From: an uncultured Bacteroidales bacterium
GTDB taxonomy: Bacteria; Bacteroidota; Bacteroidia; Bacteroidales; Muribaculaceae
DNA length: 64,000 nucleotides
NCBI GenBank assembly: GCA_900542185.1
Contig: UQMZ01000016.1
Location: 5,313-69,312 of the forward strand
Direction: 5' to 3'
The translations under genes were made by a program, and so were the position numbers. Below the pieces are notes generated by a model. It did not search any database. It saw nothing but the letters and a program-made list of their open reading frames with translations, and was not told the origin of the DNA. How positions within the stretch are numbered: position 1 is the stretch's first letter; each line of letters starts with the position of its first letter. Of this stretch, positions 51,914-60,604 are shown piece by piece.

Positions 51914-51967
51914 TACAATTTTTAAACTAAATTCAACAAATCATAAAGCGAATTACAAATTTTTAAA
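51914..51967 (+). promoter_or_regulatory. Candidate HTCS operators upstream of lyase B
   Basis: TACAATTTTTAAAC (51914-51927) and TACAAATTTTTAAA (51954-51967) resemble the TACAATTTTGAAAT repeats before the DUF4861 gene; start-to-start 40 bases. The second ends 44 bases before the -7 box at 52012. Confidence 0.4.
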
Positions 51968-52011
51968 TGCTAAAAACACATTTGTGTATCATATCGCATT
52001 TCCTTATTTAG

Positions 52012-52019
52012 TAATTTTG
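52012..52019 (+). promoter_or_regulatory. -7 box of the lyase B to SusD operon
   Basis: TAATTTTG, 31 bases before the ATG at 52050. No TTTG at the -33 position; the nearest is at 51981-51984, 27 bases upstream of the box. Confidence 0.65.
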
Positions 52020-52049
52020 CGACAGAAAATTAATCGAAACAACAATATC

Positions 52050-54665
52050 ATGAAGAAGTCAATAGCTCTCATACTGGGATTGAGTCTGGCGGTAGTCAAC
52101 TCAGCTTCTGCAAAGCAGTATAAGAAAGGAGCGAACATCCGTCTTGATGATGTGTCGCTGATGCACGAAAGCCGCGACACCCCCTTCCCCAACGACGGCT
52201 CGACAGTCGACGATCGCGCAGTATCGTTCCAGTGGCCTCTGCCCGTGTGGGCGCGCGGCACAGGAGCTCCCCTCGACGGTTTCGAGCACACGGCCAAGAA
52301 AGTGGACAAGAGCAAGCTGAAATACCGTATGCGCTATTCCAAGGATAAGGAATTCAAGAAAGATGTTGTTTCTGTCGAAACGATCTGGCCTTTCCATAAT
52401 CCCGAGAAGGCACTTGACCCCGGTACGTATTACTGGCAGTACAGCTTCGTGGGAGAGGACGGTTCGGACACCTGGAGTCCCGTTTACAGTGTAAAGGTAG
52501 CAGACAACGGCCACCGCTTCACTCCCCCGAGCTACAACGAGTTCATCAAGAAACTTCCCTCCTCGCATCCCCGCATCCTGGTGCAGGCTGCCGACTGGGA
52601 CAATTTCATTCAGCGTTCCAAGGGTAAGCCCGAGCGCGAATGGTATATCGAATCGGCCGAAAAGGCCCTGGCCAATCCGATGAAGCGCATCGAGGACATA
52701 CGCACCGACAATCTGAAGAACCTCACCAACGACATGCAGCGCAACTCGTACCTGACCAAGGAGAGCCGCCGCATCATCGACGCCGAGGAGCAGAACTGCG
52801 ACGCACTGATTCGTGCATATCTGCTGACCAAGGACAAACGTTATGCCGACGAGGGCATCAAGCGAGTGCTGATCATGGCCGGATGGGACAAGAATAAGAA
52901 CGTGCGCGGCGACTTCAACGACGGAACACTCCTGTCGCTGGCCTCATTGGCTTACGATTCGTTCCACAATCTGCTGACGTCCGATCAGAAGGCCCAGCTT
53001 CTCGAGACAGTCAAGGCCAAGGGCAAACTGATGTACGACCGCTTCAACAATTATCTGGAAAACCATATCGCCGAGAACCATATCTGGCAGATGACACTGC
53101 GCATCACCACCTTCGCCACCCTCGCCACATACGGCGAGCTCCCCGAAAGCGACCTCTGGAGCAACTACTGCTACAATGTGTGGCTGGCTCGGTTCCCGGG
53201 CCTGAACCGCGATGGCGGATGGCACAACGGCGACATGTACTTCACCGTCAACACCCGTACGCTTGTAGAGGTGCCCTATTTCTACTCCAAGATCTCGGGC
53301 TACAATTTCTTCGCCGATCCCTGGTATGACAACAACGTGATGTACACCATCTACAACGAGCCTCCGTTCTCCAAGAGCGCCGGCAACGGATCGGGTCACC
53401 AGCGTGTGGGCCGTCCCAACGCCAACCGCATCAGCCAGCTGGATGCCATGGCCCGCGTGCTGGGCAACAGCTACGCCGCCGACTTCGTAAAGCGCACTCT
53501 TGCCGAACAGCCCGACTATATGAAGAAGGCTCACCTCAGCAAGGCCGGCGACCTCGGATGGTTCCGCCTGCAGACCGACAAACCTCTGCCCGATGGTCCG
53601 GGCCTGAACGACCTGATGCCCGGCTATGTGTTCCCCGAGACGGGTCTGGCATCGTTCATGACAAGCTGGGAGCGTCCCGGCGCCAACTATTGGGTCAGCT
53701 TCCGCAGCAGCCCCTACGGTTCGACCTCGCACGCACTTGCAAACCAGAACGCATTCAACACATTCTGCGGCGGCGCTCCGCTGTTCTATAGTGCCGGTCA
53801 CCACATCGAATTCACCGACGTGCATTCCATGATATGCCACCGAGGATCGTTCGGCCACAACACCATCCTGCCCGACGGAATGGGACAGCGCCTCGGCGTG
53901 GAAGGCTACGGCTGGATTCCCCGATATTACAACAGCGACAAGATTAACTACGTATTGGGCGACGCCTCGAACGCATACGGCAAGGTAATCTCACCACTGT
54001 GGCTTAAGCGCGGCAAGGAAAGTGATGTGGAATACACCCGCGAGAACGGATGGGACGATGTTCCACTGAAGAAATTCCGCCGCCACTTAGTTCAACTCGG
54101 CAATACAGGTTACATCTTCGTGTATGACGAGCTTGAGGCTGATTCGATTATTCCCTGGCACTACACACTCCATGCGGTGGCCAATCCCATCATGCTGGAC
54201 GAGAGCAATCCTAAATGGATTCACGTCACTGCCACCAACAAGGGAGCATCGTCCGACGCATACATCTTCTCCACCGGTAAGCTGCAGTGCTCCACCACCG
54301 ACAAGTTCCACGTAGAGCCCGTGAACTGGCTGCACGCCGACGACAAGGGAGAGTTCAAGAAATACCCCAACCACTACCATTTCAAGGGTATTTCCGAAGG
54401 CTCTAAGATATACCGATTCGCCACCATCGTCAACACGCACCCCAACAAGCGACCTGCTGTAGATCCCGTCATTCTTGACGATGGCCGTATCAAGGCCGGA
54501 GGCTGGCTCATCAGCGTAAACCTCAAGGCCGAAGGCGCTCCATCGTTCTTCGTGCGTTCCACCAAGGATGACGTCAATATCTCGTACAAGGGCGACGCCA
54601 CAATAGTGACAGAGAACGGATACGTCACCACACTCGAAGATGTAGTACCTGAATTAGAAATCTGA
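52050..54665 (+). CDS. Heparinase II/III-family polysaccharide lyase B (DUF4962 N-terminal domain)
   Basis: 871 residues from the ATG at 52050 that begins MKKSIALILGLSLAVVNSASA, a signal peptide; upstream codons precede the promoter. Close paralogue of lyase A over the whole length, with NHIWQ (His344), GGWHNGDMYF (Tyr397), GSTSHALANQNAFN (His561) and FGHNTI (His603). The first His of the SHSH pair is replaced by Thr (Thr559), which may change metal or substrate handling. Between them, A and B may attack the same glycan at different sulfation patterns or linkages. It is the first gene of the long rightward transcript that ends in SusC/SusD. Periplasmic or surface location; no lipobox. Confidence 0.9.
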   Translation: MKKSIALILGLSLAVVNSASAKQYKKGANIRLDDVSLMHESRDTPFPNDGSTVDDRAVSFQWPLPVWARGTGAPLDGFEHTAKKVDKSKLKYRMRYSKDKEFKKDVVSVETIWPFHNPEKALDPGTYYWQYSFVGEDGSDTWSPVYSVKVADNGHRFTPPSYNEFIKKLPSSHPRILVQAADWDNFIQRSKGKPEREWYIESAEKALANPMKRIEDIRTDNLKNLTNDMQRNSYLTKESRRIIDAEEQNCDALIRAYLLTKDKRYADEGIKRVLIMAGWDKNKNVRGDFNDGTLLSLASLAYDSFHNLLTSDQKAQLLETVKAKGKLMYDRFNNYLENHIAENHIWQMTLRITTFATLATYGELPESDLWSNYCYNVWLARFPGLNRDGGWHNGDMYFTVNTRTLVEVPYFYSKISGYNFFADPWYDNNVMYTIYNEPPFSKSAGNGSGHQRVGRPNANRISQLDAMARVLGNSYAADFVKRTLAEQPDYMKKAHLSKAGDLGWFRLQTDKPLPDGPGLNDLMPGYVFPETGLASFMTSWERPGANYWVSFRSSPYGSTSHALANQNAFNTFCGGAPLFYSAGHHIEFTDVHSMICHRGSFGHNTILPDGMGQRLGVEGYGWIPRYYNSDKINYVLGDASNAYGKVISPLWLKRGKESDVEYTRENGWDDVPLKKFRRHLVQLGNTGYIFVYDELEADSIIPWHYTLHAVANPIMLDESNPKWIHVTATNKGASSDAYIFSTGKLQCSTTDKFHVEPVNWLHADDKGEFKKYPNHYHFKGISEGSKIYRFATIVNTHPNKRPAVDPVILDDGRIKAGGWLISVNLKAEGAPSFFVRSTKDDVNISYKGDATIVTENGYVTTLEDVVPELEI

Positions 54666-54670
54666 TCGAG

Positions 54671-55393
54671 ATGAAAAAGTATATCATAGCACTCATGCTT
54701 GCGGCTCTGGCACCGTCGCTGTATGGACAGACTCCTGCGGCACCTCCGAGGATCCGCACGTCGGCACCGGCTGAGAAAACGGCACAGCCCAAAGGGGCTG
54801 CGACAGCACCCGCAACAAACGAAAGCACAGGCAATAAATCCGTAGTAAAGGATTCCAAGTCCGCCAAGGCCAAGTCTCCTGCAGCGATCCCCAACCGATT
54901 CATGGCTCTGAAAACCAACTTGGCCTACGACGCAGTGGCCATCCTCAACGCCGAGTTCGAGATCCAGGTGGCACGCCATTTCTCGGTCCAGATTCCGGTG
55001 ATCTGGAGTCTATGGGACTGGAAGCAGGACATGGGCCTGCGCATGGTGGCCGTACAGCCCGAAGCCCGCTACTGGCTCGGACGCGTAGGCAAAGGAAGCG
55101 CTTTCGGAGTCAATGTCGGTGTGGCTGCCTACAACTTCCGCCACGACGACATCCGCACGCAGAACGTCTCGTCATGCCCGCTGCTCAGCGCAGCCGTCAG
55201 CTACGCATACGCCCTTCCGTTCGGCCGCGACAGCCGGTGGAGCGCCGAGTTCTCGCTCGCCGTGGGTTATGCTTACGCCAGATATAACCGATACTACAAC
55301 ATCGACAACGGCGCGCTGATCAACACCAGGTCCCGCAACTATTTCGGACCCACTAAAATAGGTATCTCACTCTGTTACCGCCTCGGCAAATGA
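54671..55393 (+). CDS. DUF3575 domain outer-membrane-like protein
   Basis: 240 residues: signal peptide (MKKYIIALMLAALAPSLYG), a Pro/Ala/Lys-rich disordered linker at about 20-75, then DUF3575 domain: ALKTNLAYDAVAILNAEFEIQVA, VIWSLWDWKQDMGLRM, QPEARYWLG, FGVNVGVAAYNFRHDD, GYAYARYNRYYNIDNG and terminal GPTKIGISLCYRLGK, a small outer-membrane barrel by strand pattern. DUF3575 genes normally sit at the head of Bacteroidetes fimbria (Mfa/FimA-type) operons. It begins 5 bases after lyase B and is followed directly by an Mfa2-like lipoprotein. Confidence 0.85.
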   Translation: MKKYIIALMLAALAPSLYGQTPAAPPRIRTSAPAEKTAQPKGAATAPATNESTGNKSVVKDSKSAKAKSPAAIPNRFMALKTNLAYDAVAILNAEFEIQVARHFSVQIPVIWSLWDWKQDMGLRMVAVQPEARYWLGRVGKGSAFGVNVGVAAYNFRHDDIRTQNVSSCPLLSAAVSYAYALPFGRDSRWSAEFSLAVGYAYARYNRYYNIDNGALINTRSRNYFGPTKIGISLCYRLGK

Positions 55394-55401
55394 TTCACGT
55401 C

Positions 55402-56415
55402 ATGAAAAAGAACATATTCAACATAATGCTCGCATTCCTCGCCGCCATGGGTCTCAGCTCCTGTGTGCTGCATGAGGAACCTGAAAGGACTGCCGACGGC
55501 GAACTCGGCGTGGATCCTACACAGGTCACCGTCAACGCCGAAATCAACCTTAACGTGGAACTTCCCGGCACCGAGGAGAAGATATTCGCCATGCCCGACA
55601 CGGTGATGCACCGATTCGTAGTGGAGGCCTACAACCGCGAGCGCGAGGTGGTGAACCGACAGGTGCTCTATTCCGAAGACCTTGAGGCCACCGTATTCTC
55701 GCTGCCAGTCACCATGCGCCTGCACGCCTCGCAATACCGCATCGTGGTATGGAGCGACTATGTCCGGATATCCGACCCCGAAGCTCAGCTATATTACAAT
55801 GCCGATTCACTTACGCCTGTCATCAACAACGGCGGTTACCGTGGCAACTCCAATGCCAAGGATTCCTACTCGGGATACGTGGATCTCGACCTGAAGCAAT
55901 ATGCCAAGGAATGGAACGCCAGAATCAATACCGAGATCAGGCTGATGCGCCCCATGGGCCGCTACGAACTGGTCACCACGGATGTCAAGGCATTTCAGCA
56001 CCGCCTGGAGGAAGGTTCGGTGAAGGGAACCTCCTTTACGGCCCGCATCAAGTATGCCGGTTATCTGGCTGTCGGCTTCAACTGCTACGACCGGATCCGC
56101 AAGCACTCGTTGAACTACATGACCTACACCACACGCCTGCGTATCCCGGACGACGCCCAGACTCTCAGCATCGGATTCGACTACATTTTCATAGCTCCTG
56201 ACGAGAAGCTGGAAGTACCTGTCGAAATCGAGGTGGTGAATGAAAACAGCGAGACCGTATCCCGCTCGATTGTGACATTGCCGGTGATGCAGGACATGAA
56301 CACGGTCGTTACCGGACGTTTCCTGACATCCACAGCCGACGGCGGTCTCAACATCGATCCCGGATATGACGGCGACGATGTCATTGACCTCGGAACAATT
56401 AACCCCATTAGATAA
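55402..56415 (+). CDS. FimB/Mfa2-like lipoprotein (fimbria anchor-type)
   Basis: 337 residues from MKKNIFNIML (an ATG 4 codons upstream overlaps the previous stop). Lipoprotein signal with LSSC at Cys21. The rest is two Ig-like/transthyretin-like domains: first about 35-150 (VTVNAEINLNVELPG, HRFVVEAYNREREVVNRQV, YRIVVWSDYV), second about 165-330 (YVDLDLKQYAKEWNARINTEI, RLRIPDDAQTLSIGFDYIF, SIVTLPVMQDMNTVVTGRFLT). This resembles Mfa2/FimB-type and related fimbrillin lipoproteins, which anchor or regulate short fimbriae. It lies between DUF3575 and a fimbrillin-like gene inside the PUL; a surface glycan-binding role is equally possible. Confidence 0.75.
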   Translation: MKKNIFNIMLAFLAAMGLSSCVLHEEPERTADGELGVDPTQVTVNAEINLNVELPGTEEKIFAMPDTVMHRFVVEAYNREREVVNRQVLYSEDLEATVFSLPVTMRLHASQYRIVVWSDYVRISDPEAQLYYNADSLTPVINNGGYRGNSNAKDSYSGYVDLDLKQYAKEWNARINTEIRLMRPMGRYELVTTDVKAFQHRLEEGSVKGTSFTARIKYAGYLAVGFNCYDRIRKHSLNYMTYTTRLRIPDDAQTLSIGFDYIFIAPDEKLEVPVEIEVVNENSETVSRSIVTLPVMQDMNTVVTGRFLTSTADGGLNIDPGYDGDDVIDLGTINPIR

Positions 56416-56443
56416 TATACTTAAACCATTAATAATTTACATC

Positions 56444-57979
56444 ATGAAAAAGTTAGCATACCTGCTTCTCGTCGCCGGTGCCGCCGCGACATTGGCAAGC
56501 TGTTCGTCTGACGGAGAACCCGCCGCGTCGGGCGCATCCGACATCACCATCGGCGTGAAGGCTCCTGTTGAGGAAATGACACGCGCCGCCGTCAACCTTC
56601 CCGAAGGTTACACCATGCACTGTATCCTCCAGCTTCTGGACGAGAACAATAACACCGTAGGCCAGCAGAAGACAGCCGACATCGACGCCGTCACAGGCAC
56701 CGGTACGTTCGTGATCACCGCAGCCGACCAGGAGCTGGGCGTCAAGGCTCTGTTCTGGGCAGAATATGTGGACGCCGCAGGCAAGTCTGTCTATAACACC
56801 GCCGACCTTAAGGCCGTAGGGTACACCACCACCGAGTTCGACCTGGCCGACAAGGCTGCCGTAGCCGCTACGGACGCTTTCTGCGGTAAGCTCGACGCTC
56901 TGACCGACGGCGCAAACGTGACACTCCGCCGCCCCTTCGCCAACATCAACTTCGTGCCTAACAACCCCGAGAAGGTTGCGGACGCAAAGAAGATGGTGGT
57001 GACATACGCCGCTCCTGCCGCCTACAACGTGTTTAACGGCACGGCAACTGCAGAGACCGAGGTGAAGTACACCAACGCTTCGTTCAACTCCGCAGAGACA
57101 CCCTGGTTCAGCACGTTCGTGTTCGCTCCCGTCGACAAGACCGCTCTTGACAGCGAGATCTCCATCGCCCTTTCCGAAGGCCTTACACAGACCATCGTGA
57201 TCGAAAGCGGCAAGGTGCCCTTGAACCCCAACTTCCAGATCACCGTATCTGCCACCATAGGCGACCTCGAGCTCAGCGACATCAACATTAACGTGGGAGT
57301 TGACCCCGGCTACAGCAAGCCCGAATTCAAGGTAGGCTCGTATGTCAACGCCGCGGGTGAACCCGTCACCGCCGCTTCCGACGCCGCAGGTATCGTATTC
57401 TTCCTCGGTGCCATGGACGGCGATGCAATAGCCAACTACGACGCCAAGTTCGCCGGAAAAACCATCAAAGGTTACGCAGTTGCTCTGCATAACGTGGAGA
57501 AAGGCCGTCAGCAGCTTAACACCGATCCCGTCACCGGCCTGACACAGACCACATGGGTAAACGGCGCACAGGGCACGGATCAGTTCCTGACTTCGTTCGC
57601 CGGCTCCAACTTCGCCAATACATTCTCCGGTTGGGTTGCAAAGAACCCTATCAGCGGTGATAACGTTACCGACTGGTACATACCCTCGCTTGCGCAGCTT
57701 ACCACCTGGCTCCGTATGCTGTATCCTTCCAACACAGGCGACCCCGCTACCGGCGACGATGCTTTCAAGGCTCTGTTCCCGCAGTATCCCAACATCTTCG
57801 ACCGTGAGAACATCGCTACCGTAAACTATGCGTCCTGCACCATCAACAACCAGGGCAACGTCTCGGGAGTGCGTATGAACGGCGGTGAAAATCCCTCGGC
57901 TCAGGCTGCCGGCATCAATACGGCCACTCAGGCCAACCAGTCGGCCCTCTGCCGTCCCATGATCACAATCTTTGAATAA
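56444..57979 (+). CDS. Fimbrillin-like lipoprotein with C-terminal FGE/DUF1566-like domain
   Basis: 511 residues from MKKLAYLLLV, with LASC lipobox at Cys20. N-terminal region (about 30-300): fimbrillin-type beta-sandwich domains with the typical MTRAAVNLPEGYTMHCILQLLDE opening (an Arg just after the Thr, as in the gingipain-processed strand of FimA-type pilins) and ATDAFCG, TLRRPFANINFV landmarks. C-terminal region (about 405-511): WYIPSLAQLTTWLRML and GVRMNGGENPSAQAAG, characteristic of the FGE/lectin-like DUF1566 fold often found at pilus tips and in surface glycan-binding proteins. It is probably a tip or minor subunit, or a surface glycan-binding protein, exported as a lipoprotein. It precedes a strong hairpin and lyase C. 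Confidence 0.75.
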   Translation: MKKLAYLLLVAGAAATLASCSSDGEPAASGASDITIGVKAPVEEMTRAAVNLPEGYTMHCILQLLDENNNTVGQQKTADIDAVTGTGTFVITAADQELGVKALFWAEYVDAAGKSVYNTADLKAVGYTTTEFDLADKAAVAATDAFCGKLDALTDGANVTLRRPFANINFVPNNPEKVADAKKMVVTYAAPAAYNVFNGTATAETEVKYTNASFNSAETPWFSTFVFAPVDKTALDSEISIALSEGLTQTIVIESGKVPLNPNFQITVSATIGDLELSDININVGVDPGYSKPEFKVGSYVNAAGEPVTAASDAAGIVFFLGAMDGDAIANYDAKFAGKTIKGYAVALHNVEKGRQQLNTDPVTGLTQTTWVNGAQGTDQFLTSFAGSNFANTFSGWVAKNPISGDNVTDWYIPSLAQLTTWLRMLYPSNTGDPATGDDAFKALFPQYPNIFDRENIATVNYASCTINNQGNVSGVRMNGGENPSAQAAGINTATQANQSALCRPMITIFE

Positions 57980-58017
57980 ATTTCCATTCACACATAAATT
58001 CAATTTTAGTCCTAATC

Positions 58018-58050
58018 CCCGGAGGCGGAGAGCGCCTCTCCGCCTCCGGG
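58018..58050 (+). terminator. Strong hairpin between fimbrillin-like gene and lyase C
   Basis: Perfect 14-bp GC-rich stem CCCGGAGGCGGAGA/TCTCCGCCTCCGGG (58018-58031, 58037-58050), 5-base loop, no U-tract. It lies inside the operon; it may be an attenuating terminator or an mRNA-stabilising/processing element that sets different levels for upstream genes and lyase C/SusCD. Confidence 0.6.
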
Positions 58051-58076
58051 TTCAAGACTTCCCAACCCGATCAATC

Positions 58077-60584
58077 ATGAAACAACTCTCGGCAATACTT
58101 CTCACCCTCGCGTGCATGTCATGCTCGTCGGAACAGATCATAGACGTTCCTGCCATCGAGCCTGCGCCCGAAGTGTCCCAGGTAACGGATTACCACGAAA
58201 AAATCCGTACACAACCATATCCCATGGCCGAGAGCACCATTTTCGTCAATCCGGCTCCGCTGATCGTGCCGCAGAAGATGAAAACCGGCGAGACACTGCA
58301 GTTCCAGCTTTCGATGGACTCCACATTCCGGTCTCCGGCCACAATCACTTCAGAACCGCAGCGCTGGTGTATGTTCAGCGCCCACCGTCTGCTGGACGCA
58401 GGCAGATGGTACTGGCGTTTCCGCAACGACTCCGGCGAATGGAGCCTGACATATCAGTTCAACATCACAGGCAACGAAGATCAGTTCGCCACTCCAGATT
58501 TCCAGGTGTTCCTGAACAATGCTCCGAGACGTCATCCGCGACTCAACTGCTTTATCGACGCGGCTGCCGAATCCTACCGCCAGTCCGCCCCCTCCCACCC
58601 CGAATACAACATGATGCTGCAACGCGCCAAGACCGCAATGGAAATGCAGCTCGATGACACCAACAGCCTGTACAGCGATTACGGATCGCTTAAAAACAAT
58701 ATCACATGGCTTTCCGACGCCTATATCCTGACCGGTGCTGAAAGCTATGCCTCCAAACTGATCTCAATCCTTGACGCCCTGATTGCCAATCCGGCGTCTG
58801 ACTCACAGCTTTTCACTGAAAATTTCGCAACATCGGCAATAACATACTGCTACACCGCAATATACGACCTGATGTACACCAGACTGAGCGCCGATCAGCG
58901 TCGTGGTGCCGAGACACAGATGCTCCGCGCACTCGAGCCTTTCTCGGCCAACAACATAGGGTATCAGGAAAACCATATTTTCGACAATCACTTCTGGCAG
59001 CAGAATATGCGCATCATGTTCCAGACGGCATTCGTATTGTTCGACAATCCGGAGTATGCCGACCGGGTATTGCCTATACTGCAATATTACTACGAACTAT
59101 GGTGTACGCGCGCTCCGGCCACCGGTTTCTCGCGCGACGGCCTATGGCACAACGGCGTGGGCTATATGTCGGCCAACATCCTCACACTCTCCTATATGCC
59201 TAAGCTGCTTAGCTACGTCACACGATTCGACTTCCTGTCCCACCCCTGGTACAAGACCGCGGGCAAAAGCCTATGCTATTCGTGTCCCACAGGCTCGATG
59301 GGTGTCGGATTCGGTGACATGAGCGAGCGATATGAAACCACCAACCGCGTATATCCGGCCTTCGCCGACTTCCTGGCATACGAGACCGGCGACAGCTATG
59401 CCGGTTGGTATGCAGGTCAGAACCTCAGCCTGTTGCGAAGGGATTACGAACTGCGTCTGTACCGCATGACGCGACCCGATATGTCATACCCCACCGAAAT
59501 GCCGGAACAGGCTTCGTCCATGTCTATTTACGCCGATGCCGGCGAAGTGGCCATGCACAGCAACCTTGGCGACACATCGACCGACCTGGCCCTGGCTTTC
59601 CGTTCCTCCGGATTCGGATCAGGCAGCCACACCACAGCTTCGCAGAACGCCTTCAACCTGTACTACGGCGGCAAGCCTATATTCCACAGTTCGGGTTACT
59701 ATCAGAACTTTTCGGACGCACACAACTTGATGTCGTACCGACACAGCCGCGCCCACAACACCATACTGATCAACGGTATCGGACAGCCCTACACCACACG
59801 TGCATACGGCTCGCTGGTACGCACCGGCGGCGGATCCACACTCTCCTACGCACTTGGCGACGCATCGAACGCTTATTGCGGCATCACCGACGACCCCTTA
59901 TGGCTCAATGCCTTCAGCCAGGCGGGAATCACACAGACTCCTGACAATGGCTTCGGCACAACGCCGCTGAAACGTTTCAGACGACATGTCGCCATGCTTC
60001 AGGGAGGCATTGTGGTGATTTACGACGAACTGGAGGCTTCGGAAGCCGCATCCTGGCAGTGGCTCCTGCACAGCGATACCCCATTCAACCTCGATACTCC
60101 CGGAGAAATCAGTGTAAACTCCGCGCTGTCGAAATCCAAGGTACTGCTGCTGTCAGGCTCCAATCCTCAGTTCTCACAGACCGACAAATTTGCCGTGGCA
60201 CCTGCAAACCAGGGTCCCGATTATCCCGATCAATGGCATTTCACCGCCGACATGCAGGGTAATAAGGTCCATGTCCTGGCCATCATACTGACGGCAGATG
60301 CCAACGACTCCCTTCCCGCTGTCAGAATGACCGAATCGGGCGCCGTAATAGGCAACTGGACCATTTCCGCCGCTCTTGACGGTACAGACTCGCCGTCATT
60401 GACGATAGTCAACAGTCGGACCGACACCGGTCTGAGCTACGGCAACGATGCATTCACAATCGAACAGACCACATATCAGCGCAGATACTATGGTTCTACG
60501 ATTATCGTTGATAAGGATAACAAGGTCCTGAATGCAACGGAACTTATAGACAAGACACCGGCCAACAGCCGCTCGGGTTTTTAA
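58077..60584 (+). CDS. Heparinase II/III-family polysaccharide lyase C, lipoprotein
   Basis: 835 residues from MKQLSAILLT, lipoprotein signal with Cys16 (ACMSC), so probably surface-attached, unlike lyases A and B. Same domain order: N-terminal beta domain (TLQFQLSMDSTFR, RWYWRFRNDSGEW), helical toroid, C-terminal sheets. Landmarks: NHFWQ (His305), LWHNGVGYM (Tyr363), GSGSHTTASQNAFN (His518) and RAHNTI (His560); the preceding position of the H-x-H is Gly. It is a distant paralogue, so a different cleavage preference is likely. A surface lyase would make large oligosaccharides for import by the adjacent SusC/SusD. It follows the hairpin at 58018-58050 and precedes SusC by 20 bases. Confidence 0.9.
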   Translation: MKQLSAILLTLACMSCSSEQIIDVPAIEPAPEVSQVTDYHEKIRTQPYPMAESTIFVNPAPLIVPQKMKTGETLQFQLSMDSTFRSPATITSEPQRWCMFSAHRLLDAGRWYWRFRNDSGEWSLTYQFNITGNEDQFATPDFQVFLNNAPRRHPRLNCFIDAAAESYRQSAPSHPEYNMMLQRAKTAMEMQLDDTNSLYSDYGSLKNNITWLSDAYILTGAESYASKLISILDALIANPASDSQLFTENFATSAITYCYTAIYDLMYTRLSADQRRGAETQMLRALEPFSANNIGYQENHIFDNHFWQQNMRIMFQTAFVLFDNPEYADRVLPILQYYYELWCTRAPATGFSRDGLWHNGVGYMSANILTLSYMPKLLSYVTRFDFLSHPWYKTAGKSLCYSCPTGSMGVGFGDMSERYETTNRVYPAFADFLAYETGDSYAGWYAGQNLSLLRRDYELRLYRMTRPDMSYPTEMPEQASSMSIYADAGEVAMHSNLGDTSTDLALAFRSSGFGSGSHTTASQNAFNLYYGGKPIFHSSGYYQNFSDAHNLMSYRHSRAHNTILINGIGQPYTTRAYGSLVRTGGGSTLSYALGDASNAYCGITDDPLWLNAFSQAGITQTPDNGFGTTPLKRFRRHVAMLQGGIVVIYDELEASEAASWQWLLHSDTPFNLDTPGEISVNSALSKSKVLLLSGSNPQFSQTDKFAVAPANQGPDYPDQWHFTADMQGNKVHVLAIILTADANDSLPAVRMTESGAVIGNWTISAALDGTDSPSLTIVNSRTDTGLSYGNDAFTIEQTTYQRRYYGSTIIVDKDNKVLNATELIDKTPANSRSGF

Positions 60585-60604
60585 CAGAATTATAACGCAA
60601 CATC

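Noticed and set aside
51897..52049. N-terminal extension of lyase B
   Set aside because: It would lie across the predicted promoter and before a perfectly good signal peptide starting at 52050.
49319..54665. Frameshifted or split lyase gene
   Set aside because: Lyases A and B each have a full-length frame, own signal peptide and intact landmarks; they are paralogues, not fragments.
56453..58003. Open frame of 516 codons on the minus strand opposite the fimbrillin-like gene
   Set aside because: Low-complexity Val/Gly/His/Cys-rich product with no domain. It is a mirror of the codon bias of the real gene on the plus strand, which has a signal peptide and recognisable domains.
57972..58076. N-terminal extension of lyase C
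   Set aside because: It would be translated through the strong hairpin and precede the lipoprotein signal at 58077.
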